This document shows, piece by piece, positions 6,217 through 11,767 of a DNA stretch of 16,121 nt (positions are counted from its first letter, which is position 1; every line of letters begins with the position of its first letter). The DNA is from Patescibacteria group bacterium. GTDB lineage: Bacteria; Patescibacteria; Paceibacteria; UBA9973; UBA2103. The position numbers and the translations under genes were made by a program. The stretch is from the NCBI GenBank assembly GCA_018968865.1, contig JAGWZP010000017.1:1-16121 (forward strand), written 5' to 3'. The notes under the pieces were generated by a model. It had not been told where the DNA came from, searched no databases, and saw nothing but the letters and a program-made list of their open reading frames with translations.

Positions 6217-6915
6217 GTGAAGCAGGAAGGCAAACGCGCCAAAGCCATACCACTGGAGGACGGGACGACCCCAACCGCTGCTGAGCCACCGCCCGCCGCC
6301 GCTGCGGCTAGCGTCGAGCACGCTCGGATTGCCGACGGCAACGGTGATTGGCTCATGGAGAGCGGCAATGTATCCGAACCCCATTTCTTCAATCTGCCTG
6401 TCAGAGACCGTCTCGCGAATGCGCGGGACGATGCCGGCAAGCGGCTTGCCGTAGCCGAACTTCTCCGCTTCCGCACGCAAGTTGCTCGTCGTGCGGTTTG
6501 AATCACGAGCAATATGCTTGCCCGGCAGAAGGACGATTCTGTACTTCTGTCCTGCGACGAGGTGGTGCTTGGCGTCGTAGCCGTCATCCCTCTCGCTTGT
6601 GAGCATCTGTCTCGCGTAATCGCCCACGCGATAGTCGGCGGATTGAAGCCGCTCGATTTCTTCGGCGCCGGTGAGATGAAGGCCGGTGATCGTGAAGACC
6701 ATATGGCCGTGCTCATTGCGCTCGAAGGTTGCCGGCGGGACAGACTCGATAGAAGGCAGGCCTTCCTTGAGCTGCGCTTTGAAACGCGCGTGCCACGCTT
6801 CGCCCGCAGGATTGTCCGCAGCCATCGCGCTTGCGATTTTGGCGAGTACATCCATACGGTTTTGAGGAACGCCAACCGCGGCGCGAACAACCGAACCCAG
6901 CATATCTTTTGACAT
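6208..6915 (-). CDS. DGR-diversified target protein with C-terminal C-type-lectin-like variable region
   Basis: 235 residues from ATG 6915, preceded by a canonical AAGGAG at 6-bp spacing, unlike the neighbouring ribosomal genes. No signal peptide or membrane segment is evident. Residues about 75-190 (FTITGLHLTGAEEIERL, YRVGDYARQMLTS, RAEAEKFGYGKPLAG, IEEMGFGYIAALHEP) resemble the conserved body of target proteins of Patescibacteria DGRs. Residues 190-235 are encoded by the VR and have the pattern GRWLSSGW...GAFAFLLHA expected of the end of a C-type-lectin fold. Compared with the TR-encoded version, 17 residues differ (for example D192V, N198S, D206G, N212S, H217R, N223Y, N225F). The likely role is binding a variable ligand; the ligand and cellular location are unknown. 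A sigma70-like promoter (7051-7078) lies upstream. Confidence 0.92.
   Translation of the reverse strand: MSKDMLGSVVRAAVGVPQNRMDVLAKIASAMAADNPAGEAWHARFKAQLKEGLPSIESVPPATFERNEHGHMVFTITGLHLTGAEEIERLQSADYRVGDYARQMLTSERDDGYDAKHHLVAGQKYRIVLLPGKHIARDSNRTTSNLRAEAEKFGYGKPLAGIVPRIRETVSDRQIEEMGFGYIAALHEPITVAVGNPSVLDASRSGGGRWLSSGWGRPVLQWYGFGAFAFLLHAS
6213..6348 (-). other. DGR variable repeat (VR)
   Basis: 136-bp partner of the TR, covering the last 45 codons of the target gene. All 22 differences from the TR are at TR adenines. The invariant block 6213-6241 (identical to 5751-5779) is GC-rich, sits at the 3' end in coding orientation and would be the initiation-of-mutagenic-homing site. The target stop codon follows within a few bases. 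Confidence 0.97.
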
Positions 6916-6968
6916 GACTTTCTCCTTGTGGAGCATGCTGTACGGCAAAACAAAGCGGGATGCTTCCG

Positions 6969-7020
6969 TTTGCCACAGCGGGAAAAAGTCCAGAAATGGA
7001 CTACTTTCTGCTATGGCAAA
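6969..7020 (-). promoter_or_regulatory. Long imperfect hairpin in the leader of the DGR target gene
   Basis: TTTGCCA (6969-6975) pairs with TGGCAAA (7014-7020), AGC with GCT, and the apex AGTCCA-GAAA-TGGACT (6987-7002) is a perfect 6-bp stem with a tetraloop. The intervening seven bases pair partly. The 52-base structure lies in the predicted 5' untranslated leader (about 130 nt) between the promoter at 7051-7078 and ATG 6915, so it could control translation or transcript stability. No known riboswitch was recognised. Confidence 0.6.
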
Positions 7021-7050
7021 CCTTCATTATCAAGGTTCTTACCTCCATAT

Positions 7051-7078
7051 ATTATACACACAAGCACATTTTCGTCAA
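7051..7078 (-). promoter_or_regulatory. Strong sigma70-like promoter for the DGR target gene
   Basis: On the minus strand TTGACG (7078-7073), a 16-bp spacer and a perfect TATAAT (7056-7051). It lies just after the terminator at 7086-7121, so the target gene appears to have its own isolated transcription start, with a leader of about 130 nt. Confidence 0.75.
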
Positions 7079-7085
7079 GTCGATT

Positions 7086-7121
7086 AAAAACCGCGGCGAC
7101 CTTTCGGCCGCCGCGGTTTTT
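7086..7121. terminator. Bidirectional rho-independent terminator
   Basis: AAAAACCGCGGC (7086-7097) and GCCGCGGTTTTT (7110-7121) are perfect inverted repeats around a 12-base loop, giving A/T tracts on both sides of a GC-rich stem. It lies directly downstream (minus direction) of the rplE 3' fragment, the same arrangement as at intact rplE, and isolates the DGR from upstream transcription. Confidence 0.85.
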
Positions 7122-7126
7122 CGTAC

Positions 7127-7187
7127 GAAATTATTTCTTTGCTTCAACGATAAGCGGGAGCCCGAGGTGGCGGAAGAACGCCTCGGC
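7127..7187 (-). pseudogene. Second copy of the 3' end of rplE (remnant)
   Basis: On the minus strand this reads AEAFFRHLGLPLIVEAKK followed by a stop. It matches the end of rplE (8009-8072), which encodes AEAFFRHLGFPLIVEAPKK. Over 61 aligned bases there are four substitutions (three synonymous, one Phe to Leu) and one in-frame loss of a CCG codon. The changes look like those between functional genes of related lineages, not random decay. No start or upstream L5 sequence is attached. It is a relic of an insertion or recombination at the rplE 3' end. Confidence 0.85.
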
Positions 7188-7227
7188 CGGCGCTCCTCCA
7201 TTTCAACCTCGTATCCTCTCGCATTGG

Positions 7228-7267
7228 TTATCCCCATTTGTCTGCTATAGCAGTATTATTGGGATAC
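7228..7267 (+). repeat. Left 40-bp palindromic flanking repeat
   Basis: Direct copy of the repeat at 7897-7936 (38 of 40 bases identical). Each copy is itself an imperfect inverted repeat: the arms TATCCC and GGGATA enclose a perfect central palindrome CTGCTATAGCAG. This copy lies 21 bp before the start of the PaaX/Cas2-like gene, so it could also act as an operator. Confidence 0.9.
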
Positions 7268-7288
7268 CTGATTTAGTATGCTGTAGGT

Positions 7289-7879
7289 ATGAAAACGAAG
7301 AAACCCGTTGAGGCGGGAGCGAGGAAGAAGCGGCAGAAACGTGACTTGCGTAACGCTGCTCTGTTGGCCATCGGAACCGCCGGCTTTATCGCGGTCGCGG
7401 CCGTTGCTCCTAACATGTTCCAGATACTCGGTAGAACCGGAGTCCTCGCCCGTCTTAAATATCGGAATAAGGGCATCCTCGCACGGCTGAAGCAGAAGGG
7501 CGAGATTGAATTTGAGGAACGCGATGGGAAGCGCTATGTACGGCTCACGGAGCGAGGCGAAGAAGCGCTCGCTTTCGGACAGCAGAAGTTGCAGCTCGCT
7601 AATTCAAGACCGCGCAAATGGGACCGCCGCTATCGGCTGGTTATGTTCGATGTACCCGAAAAACGCAAGAAAATCAGAGAACGTCTGCGCTTCCACATGC
7701 AGGAGGTCGGGTTCCTCCGTGTCCAAGACAGTGCGTGGCTCTATCCTTATGACTGCGAGGAATTCATGGCTCTTCTTAAGGCCGACCTGCATATCGGCAA
7801 GGACGTGCTGTATGCGGTTGTAGAGGAAATAGAGAATGACGGGTGGATCCGCAAGCATTTCGACCTTCCTTCCGACTAA
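7289..7879 (+). CDS. PaaX-like regulator with Cas2-fold domain
   Basis: 196 residues. Residues 1-20 are strongly basic and 22-48 hydrophobic. Residues about 60-93 (ILARLKQKGEIEFEERDGKRYVRLTERGEEAL) look like a winged helix with its beta wing. Residues 110-185 contain KWDRRYRLVMFDVPEKRKKIRERLR and the Cas2-like ferredoxin fold of the PaaX central domain; the Asp in FDVPE sits where Cas2 has its metal-binding Asp. Proteins of this type are known as PaaX-family repressors and as orphan Cas2-like proteins; no cas1 or CRISPR array is here. The gene is on the plus strand against the ribosomal genes, with AGG just before its ATG, and is enclosed by two palindromic repeats that it may bind. DNA binding, autoregulation or a role in mobility are all inference. 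Confidence 0.8.
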   Translation: MKTKKPVEAGARKKRQKRDLRNAALLAIGTAGFIAVAAVAPNMFQILGRTGVLARLKYRNKGILARLKQKGEIEFEERDGKRYVRLTERGEEALAFGQQKLQLANSRPRKWDRRYRLVMFDVPEKRKKIRERLRFHMQEVGFLRVQDSAWLYPYDCEEFMALLKADLHIGKDVLYAVVEEIENDGWIRKHFDLPSD

Positions 7880-7896
7880 CTCCGCTTCCCTCCCGA

Positions 7897-7936
7897 TTAT
7901 CCCAATTTATCTGCTATAGCAGTATTATTGGGATAC
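7897..7936 (+). repeat. Right 40-bp palindromic flanking repeat
   Basis: Same orientation as the copy at 7228-7267 with two differences. In this copy the outer arms pair over nine bases (TATCCCAAT/ATTGGGATA), with a four-base mismatch on each side before the central CTGCTATAGCAG. It starts 17 bp after the stop codon of the PaaX/Cas2-like gene. Confidence 0.9.
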
Positions 7937-7965
7937 ATTCATTTGTAGATTGATGAGAGTTGGAC

Positions 7966-7999
7966 AAAGAATAGCCCCGCTTTCGCGGGGCTATTCTTT
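7966..7999. terminator. Bidirectional terminator downstream of rplE
   Basis: AAAGAATAGCCCCGC (7966-7980), loop TTTC and GCGGGGCTATTCTTT (7985-7999) make a perfect 15-bp stem, with a T run to 8002 on the plus strand. It ends the rpsS-to-rplE unit on the minus strand and the PaaX/Cas2-like gene on the plus strand. Confidence 0.9.
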
Positions 8000-8012
8000 T
8001 TTGTTACCGAAA

Positions 8013-8561
8013 TTATTTCTTCGGGGCTTCAACGATGAGCGGGAACCCGAGGTGGCGGAAGAATGCCTCGGCTTCGGCCTTCGATTTCGCGGTAGTGACC
8101 ACGGTAATAGCAAGACCGAACACGTCCTTCAAGTCCTCGTCCGAGGTCTCTGGGAAGATGGTGTTTTCCTTGATGCCGATAGTGATATTGCCCATATCAT
8201 CAATCGCCGTCGCTCGGAGCCCGCGGAAGTCGCGGGTACGCGGAAGCGCGATATGGATGACTTTGTCCACAAAGTCGAACATCCGCGCGCCGCGGAGCGT
8301 TACCTGGAGGCCAACGGTATCGCCCTCGCGCACCTTGAAGGAGGCGATGGAGAGCTTCGCGGCGCGCGGGGCCGCCTTCTGTCCCGTGATGCGGGCGAGG
8401 CGCTCGCTGATGAGTTCAATCTGCTTTTTGTCGCGCTTCTTCCCGACGCCCGAAGAGACGATGACCTTCAGAATACGCGGACCCTGCATCGGGCTCGTAT
8501 AGCCGAACGCTTCTTTGAGCGCGAGGTAGGCTTCCTGCTGGCGTTGTTTGGTGATGGACAT
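8013..8561 (-). CDS. rplE: 50S ribosomal protein L5
   Basis: 182 residues from MSITKQRQQEAYLALKEAF, the normal L5 length. Recognisable stretches are ILKVIVSSGVG, ISERLARITGQKA, VGLQVTLRGARMFDFVDK, the signature ALPRTRDFRGL, and NITIGIKENTIFPE. L5 binds 5S rRNA and contacts the P-site tRNA. The start at 8561 is chosen over an in-frame TTG two codons upstream. It is the last gene of its unit: a strong terminator and an accessory region replace the usual rpsN neighbour. Its last 21 codons have a diverged duplicate at 7127-7187. Confidence 0.97.
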   Translation of the reverse strand: MSITKQRQQEAYLALKEAFGYTSPMQGPRILKVIVSSGVGKKRDKKQIELISERLARITGQKAAPRAAKLSIASFKVREGDTVGLQVTLRGARMFDFVDKVIHIALPRTRDFRGLRATAIDDMGNITIGIKENTIFPETSDEDLKDVFGLAITVVTTAKSKAEAEAFFRHLGFPLIVEAPKK

Positions 8562-8567
8562 ATGCAA

Positions 8568-8861
8568 TTATTTACTCACGCCGCTGGCTGGTTTCTTTAC
8601 GCTCTTCGCCTTGGCCGGTGCATCAAGCGCGGACTGCAGCTTCGGCGACGAAACGAGCGCGACGTTCGACGCGTCGACGGCGCGCGGACGCTCAATGATG
8701 CGACCGACTTGGTCGGAGCGGCTCTTGAGGCTGCGCTTGTAAAGCGCAACGCCCTCCACGACGACCGAATTCAGCTTCGGGAACGCGCGCAGAACAACAC
8801 CGGACTTGCCTTTGTCCTTTCCCGTGATCACTTTGACCTTGTCTCCTTTTTTAATATGCAT
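8568..8861 (-). CDS. rplX: 50S ribosomal protein L24
   Basis: 97 residues from MHIKKGDKVKVITGKDKGKSGVV, the KOW motif that opens L24. The centre (RIIERPRAVDASNVALV) matches the family, and the C-terminal tail is rich in Ala/Lys. L24 initiates large-subunit assembly by binding the 5' end of 23S rRNA. An upstream in-frame start exists but would add a non-homologous extension over rplN. The ATG is preceded by TAATCATTGTTGT with no Shine-Dalgarno sequence. Confidence 0.96.
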   Translation of the reverse strand: MHIKKGDKVKVITGKDKGKSGVVLRAFPKLNSVVVEGVALYKRSLKSRSDQVGRIIERPRAVDASNVALVSSPKLQSALDAPAKAKSVKKPASGVSK

Positions 8862-8871
8862 ACAACAATGA

Positions 8872-9249
8872 TTACACGACCTCCGGCGCCAAGGAGACGA
8901 TGTTGTGCCAGCCCATCTCGGAGAGTTCGCGTGGCACGGGACCGAAGATGCGGTTCCCTTTCGGTCCCATTTCCTTGCCTTGTTTCTCGATGAGCACGAC
9001 CGCGTTCTCGTCAAAGCGGATGTAGGAGCCGTCCTTGCGGCCGAAGGGCTTCACCTGGCGCACGACGACCGCGCGAAAGATGTCCTTCTTCTTCACCGCC
9101 TTCCTTGGCTGGGCAGTCTGGATGGAGACGACGACCACGTCCCCGATCTCGGCATAGCGGCGCTTGCTGCCGCCGAGCACCTTGAAGATCCTCGCGACCG
9201 TGCCGCCGGAATTGTCAGCTACCGTAACGATGGATTGAGGTTGCAACAT
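8872..9249 (-). CDS. rplN: 50S ribosomal protein L14
   Basis: 125 residues from MLQPQSIVTVADNSGGTVARIFKVLGGSKRRYA, close to the standard 122. Other family stretches are RAVVVRQVKPFGRKDGSYIRFDENAVVLI and GNRIFGPVPRELSE. L14 lies at the subunit interface and forms bridges to 16S rRNA. Its start is 1 bp from the rpsQ stop. Confidence 0.97.
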   Translation of the reverse strand: MLQPQSIVTVADNSGGTVARIFKVLGGSKRRYAEIGDVVVVSIQTAQPRKAVKKKDIFRAVVVRQVKPFGRKDGSYIRFDENAVVLIEKQGKEMGPKGNRIFGPVPRELSEMGWHNIVSLAPEVV

Positions 9250-9250
9250 A

Positions 9251-9526
9251 TTAGTTGTTCTCGCCCGCCGCAGAAATAGTCTTTGTCGGGTCGATGGCGA
9301 ACCGCTTCAGTTTTGAAATCGGACGGGTCGCGACGATGGTGACCGTGTCGCCCACCTGCACCGTATTGCCGGGGTCATGCGCGAGATATTTCTTGGAGCG
9401 CACGAAGTACTTCTTGTACTTCGCATTCTTCACGTAGCGGTCGACTTTGACCGTGGCCGTGTCTTTCATCAGTGTCTTCACGACGACGCCGACAAAGGAT
9501 TGGGGACGGATAATTTTGTGTTCCAT
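9251..9526 (-). CDS. rpsQ: 30S ribosomal protein S17
   Basis: 91 residues. It has the OB-fold sequence FVGVVVKTLMKDTATVKVDRYVKNAKYKKYFVRSKKYLAHDPGNTVQVGDTVTIVATRPISKLKRF, ending in the usual RPISKxKRF. S17 is a primary 16S rRNA-binding protein. It keeps the standard order between rpmC and rplN. Confidence 0.97.
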   Translation of the reverse strand: MEHKIIRPQSFVGVVVKTLMKDTATVKVDRYVKNAKYKKYFVRSKKYLAHDPGNTVQVGDTVTIVATRPISKLKRFAIDPTKTISAAGENN

Positions 9527-9532
9527 AATATA

Positions 9533-9733
9533 TTATGCGGTTTTAGCCATGCGCACGTGCTGTTCGGTAAGCACGCGGGCGATCTTCGCGCGGAGCTTCT
9601 TCGGCATGTTCGAGTCCTTCGCGCGCGCGCCGGCGGCCGAAAAGCGCTCGGTGCGGAGCTCCGCGCGCGTATCAGCAAGGAGCTTCGACAGCTCCGCGTC
9701 GGTTTTTTTAGTCATGTGTTCTTTTTTTGTCAT
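9533..9733 (-). CDS. rpmC: 50S ribosomal protein L29
   Basis: 66 residues from 9733, or 60 from a second ATG at 9715; both start with a similar MTKK sequence and the true start is not clear. The helical-hairpin sequence ELSKLLADTRAELRTERFSAAGARAKDSNMPKKLRAKIARVLTEQ fits L29, which binds near the peptide exit. The usual LRF and NP-x-RI motifs are weak, so identification rests partly on its place between rplP and rpsQ. Confidence 0.9.
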   Translation of the reverse strand: MTKKEHMTKKTDAELSKLLADTRAELRTERFSAAGARAKDSNMPKKLRAKIARVLTEQHVRMAKTA

Positions 9734-9754
9734 AGCAGTAGTGGAACGCAGTGA

Positions 9755-10177
9755 TTAATGGCGCGCCACGATGGTCGTCTTGACCGGCAGTTTCATGCCC
9801 GCCTGCCGCAGGTGCGCGCGGGCGATGGTCTCGGGCACGCCGTCCATCTCGAACAGAATCCTTCCCGGGCGCACCTGGAAGACATAGTGCTTCGGGTCGC
9901 CTTTGCCGCTTCCCATGCCCACCTCCGCCGGCTTGGCCGTCACCGGGCGGTCCGGGAAGATGCGGATCCAGAGCTTGCCCGTCTTCGCGGTCGCGCGCGT
10001 GAGCACTTTGCGCGCCGACTCGATCTGATTGCTCGTGACGCGCGCGGGTGTGAGCGCCTTGAGTCCGAAAGAGCCGAAGGCGAGCACGATGCCGCGCGTA
10101 TCCGGGCGGTTCAAATTCTTCTCGGAGAGGCGCTGGGTCTGCCACTTGCGGTGTTTTACTTTTTTGGGAAACAACAT
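9755..10177 (-). CDS. rplP: 50S ribosomal protein L16
   Basis: 140 residues from MLFPKKVKHRKWQ. Motifs are FGSFGLKALTPARVTSNQIESARKVLTRATAKTGKLWIRIFPDRPVTAKPAEVGMGSGKGDPKHYVFQVRPGRILFEMDG, the classic L16 core. L16 helps position tRNA at the A site. The length is within the family range. It is followed by rpmC after about 20 bp. Confidence 0.98.
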   Translation of the reverse strand: MLFPKKVKHRKWQTQRLSEKNLNRPDTRGIVLAFGSFGLKALTPARVTSNQIESARKVLTRATAKTGKLWIRIFPDRPVTAKPAEVGMGSGKGDPKHYVFQVRPGRILFEMDGVPETIARAHLRQAGMKLPVKTTIVARH

Positions 10178-10186
10178 ATGTAACGG

Positions 10187-10897
10187 TTAGCCGCGAGCGC
10201 CCGCTTCGGGCATCGCTACTTTCGTCTTCTTGTCCTGATAGACATTGCCGCGGTAAATCCACACCTTGATGCCGATGACGCCGTACGGCAAGTACGCCTG
10301 CTCGTGCGCGAAATCGATGTCGGCGCGGAACGTCTGGAGCGGAATGCGGCCTTTCTTCGCTTCCTCCTTGCGGCTCATTTCCGCGCCGCCGAGCCGCCCT
10401 GACAGCGCGATGCGGACGCCTTCGACCTCGCGCACCGCGATGACTTTCTCGACCGTCTGCTTGAGCACGCGGCGGAACGGCATGCGTTTCTCCAGGCCCT
10501 CGGCGATCATATAGGCGACGACCGCAGCGTCCGTTTCCGGCTGGCGCACTTCGACGATATCAAATTTGACTTGTTTCCCGGCAGGCAGCGCGTTTCGCGA
10601 CGCTTTGCGCACGACGGCGGTCAGTTCGGCGCGCAGTTTTGCGGCGTTCTCGCCGGAACGGCCGATGACGAGGCCGGGGCGCGCGGTCGAGAGAACGACG
10701 CGCAGTTCGCTCTCCGAACGCTCTATCTCGATGCCGCTCGTGTAGGTGCCGCGCAGTTTTTTCGTAAGATACCGGCGTATCGTTTCATCAACTTTGATGT
10801 TCTCGCGGTAGCTCTTCTTGTCGCTCGTAAACCAGCGGCTCTTCCAGTCTCGGATGATGCCGAGGCGGTGTGCGTACGGATGGACGGTGTGCGTCAT
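10187..10897 (-). CDS. rpsC: 30S ribosomal protein S3
   Basis: 236 residues from MTHTVHPYAHRLGIIRDWKSRWF. The KH domain includes RPGLVIGRSGENAAKLRAEL (the GxxG loop reads GRSG), and the C-terminal domain has GVRIALSGRLGGAEMSRKEEAKKGRIPLQTFRADIDFAHEQA. S3 forms part of the mRNA entry tunnel and its helicase activity. The order with rplV upstream and rplP downstream is standard. No Shine-Dalgarno sequence; the ATG follows CATAATTTGT. Confidence 0.98.
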   Translation of the reverse strand: MTHTVHPYAHRLGIIRDWKSRWFTSDKKSYRENIKVDETIRRYLTKKLRGTYTSGIEIERSESELRVVLSTARPGLVIGRSGENAAKLRAELTAVVRKASRNALPAGKQVKFDIVEVRQPETDAAVVAYMIAEGLEKRMPFRRVLKQTVEKVIAVREVEGVRIALSGRLGGAEMSRKEEAKKGRIPLQTFRADIDFAHEQAYLPYGVIGIKVWIYRGNVYQDKKTKVAMPEAGARG

Positions 10898-10902
10898 ACA
10901 AA

Positions 10903-11223
10903 TTATGCGAGGGTCACTTTCACGCGGCTCTTGCGGCGGCGGATCGCCGAGGCGCGGCCGAACGCGCGCGGCATGTACTTCTTCAGCATGCCGGCGCTCT
11001 CGACGACGATGGACTGCACCTTGAGCGCTTCCACATCGGCGCCTTTATTTTTTGCGTTCGCGGCCGCGCTCTTGATGAGCTTCGCGAGCGGCTCCGCGGC
11101 GCGGCGCGGGAGGAACTCGAGCGCGGCGAGCGCCTCTGCCACCTTCTTCCCTTTCATGAGGTCAGCCACAAGGCGGACCTTGCGCGGCGTCTGGTTATAG
11201 CTCTGGAGAATTGCTTTTGTCAT
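10903..11223 (-). CDS. rplV: 50S ribosomal protein L22
   Basis: 106 residues. The sequence reads QTPRKVRLVADLMKGKKVAEALAALEFLPRRAAEPLAKLIKSAAANAKNK, ending MPRAFGRASAIRRRKSRVKVTLA; the last part is the beta-hairpin loop that lines the peptide exit tunnel. The length is normal for bacteria (about 110). It is adjacent to rpsS and rpsC. Confidence 0.98.
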   Translation of the reverse strand: MTKAILQSYNQTPRKVRLVADLMKGKKVAEALAALEFLPRRAAEPLAKLIKSAAANAKNKGADVEALKVQSIVVESAGMLKKYMPRAFGRASAIRRRKSRVKVTLA

Positions 11224-11229
11224 AGGAAA

Positions 11230-11580
11230 TTATTTCTTGGCCGGAGCGGCTGCCGGGGATTCTTTCGCCGCCTTCGCCGAAGCGATCTCGGCTTCCTGTT
11301 TCTTCATCTCCATTTCCTTCTGCATCTTGCCGCCGTGGCGGAGGAACTTCTTGGTCGGCGAGAATTCGCCGAGGCGGTGCCCCACCATTTCCTCGGACAC
11401 GAGGACCTCAATATGCGACTTGCCGTTGTGGACGCCGAAGGTGAACCCGACCATTTCGGGGCTTATCTGGCTCCGGCGCGCCCACGTGTTAATCACCCCG
11501 GCAGAGGCCGGTTTCTTGAGAGCGACCTTCTTCAGGAGCTTCACGTCCACGAAGGGTCCTTTCTTGAGGGAACGAGACAT
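11230..11580 (-). CDS. rpsS: 30S ribosomal protein S19 with C-terminal extension
   Basis: 116 residues, longer than the usual 90-95. The core [66 protein letters not shown] is typical S19, which pairs with S13 in the small-subunit head. The last 25 or so residues (Met/Lys/Glu then Ala/Pro/Lys-rich) are an added tail. The start at 11580 gives the conserved N-terminus. It is normally just after rplB; here about 2.5 kb of accessory genes intervene, and a new promoter (11616-11644) lies upstream. Confidence 0.97.
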   Translation of the reverse strand: MSRSLKKGPFVDVKLLKKVALKKPASAGVINTWARRSQISPEMVGFTFGVHNGKSHIEVLVSEEMVGHRLGEFSPTKKFLRHGGKMQKEMEMKKQEAEIASAKAAKESPAAAPAKK

Positions 11581-11615
11581 AAATGAATGAAAAATCCGCT
11601 GCACGCGGTACTTAG

Positions 11616-11644
11616 AACATACAGGAAGCCACTCTAGGAGTCAA
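11616..11644 (-). promoter_or_regulatory. Sigma70-like promoter for the rpsS-to-rplE unit
   Basis: On the minus strand TTGACT (11644-11639), a 17-bp spacer and TATGTT (11621-11616). It lies 36 bp before the rpsS ATG. Given the terminator after rplB and the opposite-strand gene in between, this promoter would restore expression of the nine downstream ribosomal genes. Confidence 0.65.
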
Positions 11645-11767
11645 CTGTACCGCTCCAAAACACCCTCATAAATCCTAATCCGTTCCGGAAACTTGACATA
11701 TCGTGTATTTGACGCAAATTCATAACCCATGGCCATCTGCCGCAACCATGAGGTACACTAACGGTAT

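Larger units (their letters stand above)
4378..6915 (-). mobile_element. Diversity-generating retroelement (target gene, VR, TR, avd, RT)
   Basis: All parts of a DGR are present: a target gene with a C-terminal variable repeat (VR 6213-6348), a non-coding template repeat (TR 5751-5886), an avd accessory gene (5351-5744) and a DGR-type reverse transcriptase (about 5409-4378). TR and VR are the same length and differ at 22 of 136 positions, all of them adenines in the TR when read on the target-coding strand. A DGR reverse-transcribes TR RNA with errors at adenines and replaces VR with the product, diversifying a ligand-binding surface. Target, TR and RT share the minus strand; avd is inverted. 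The cassette lies between rplE and rpsN. No transposase or integrase is visible in it, so 'mobile element' is used in the broad retroelement sense. Confidence 0.93.
7228..7936 (+). mobile_element. Putative small mobile unit: PaaX/Cas2-like gene between direct palindromic repeats
   Basis: One gene occupies nearly all of a 709-bp unit whose two ends are 40-bp direct repeats with internal palindromes. The unit lies between intact rplE and a diverged second copy of the rplE 3' end, as if it entered by recombination at that gene end. No transposase, integrase or relaxase motif is recognised, so mobility is inferred from structure alone. The alternative is that the repeats are two operator sites of an autoregulated gene. 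Confidence 0.5.

Noticed and set aside
7127..7187. Independent small protein gene
   Set aside because: It has no start and matches the end of L5; it is a fragment.
7289..7879. CRISPR adaptation gene cas2
   Set aside because: There is no cas1, effector gene or repeat-spacer array; the protein has an extra basic/hydrophobic N-terminus and winged-helix region as in PaaX-type proteins.
7228..7936. The two 40-bp repeats as a short CRISPR array
   Set aside because: Only two copies, separated by a whole gene.
8862..9014. N-terminal extension of rplX
   Set aside because: The upstream open frame overlaps rplN and does not resemble L24; MHIKKGDKV is the normal start.
11693..11767. Promoter for the DUF3298-like gene (TTGACA at 11693-11698)
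   Set aside because: The -35 is perfect but no acceptable -10 is found at 16-18 bp, so it is not listed as a feature.
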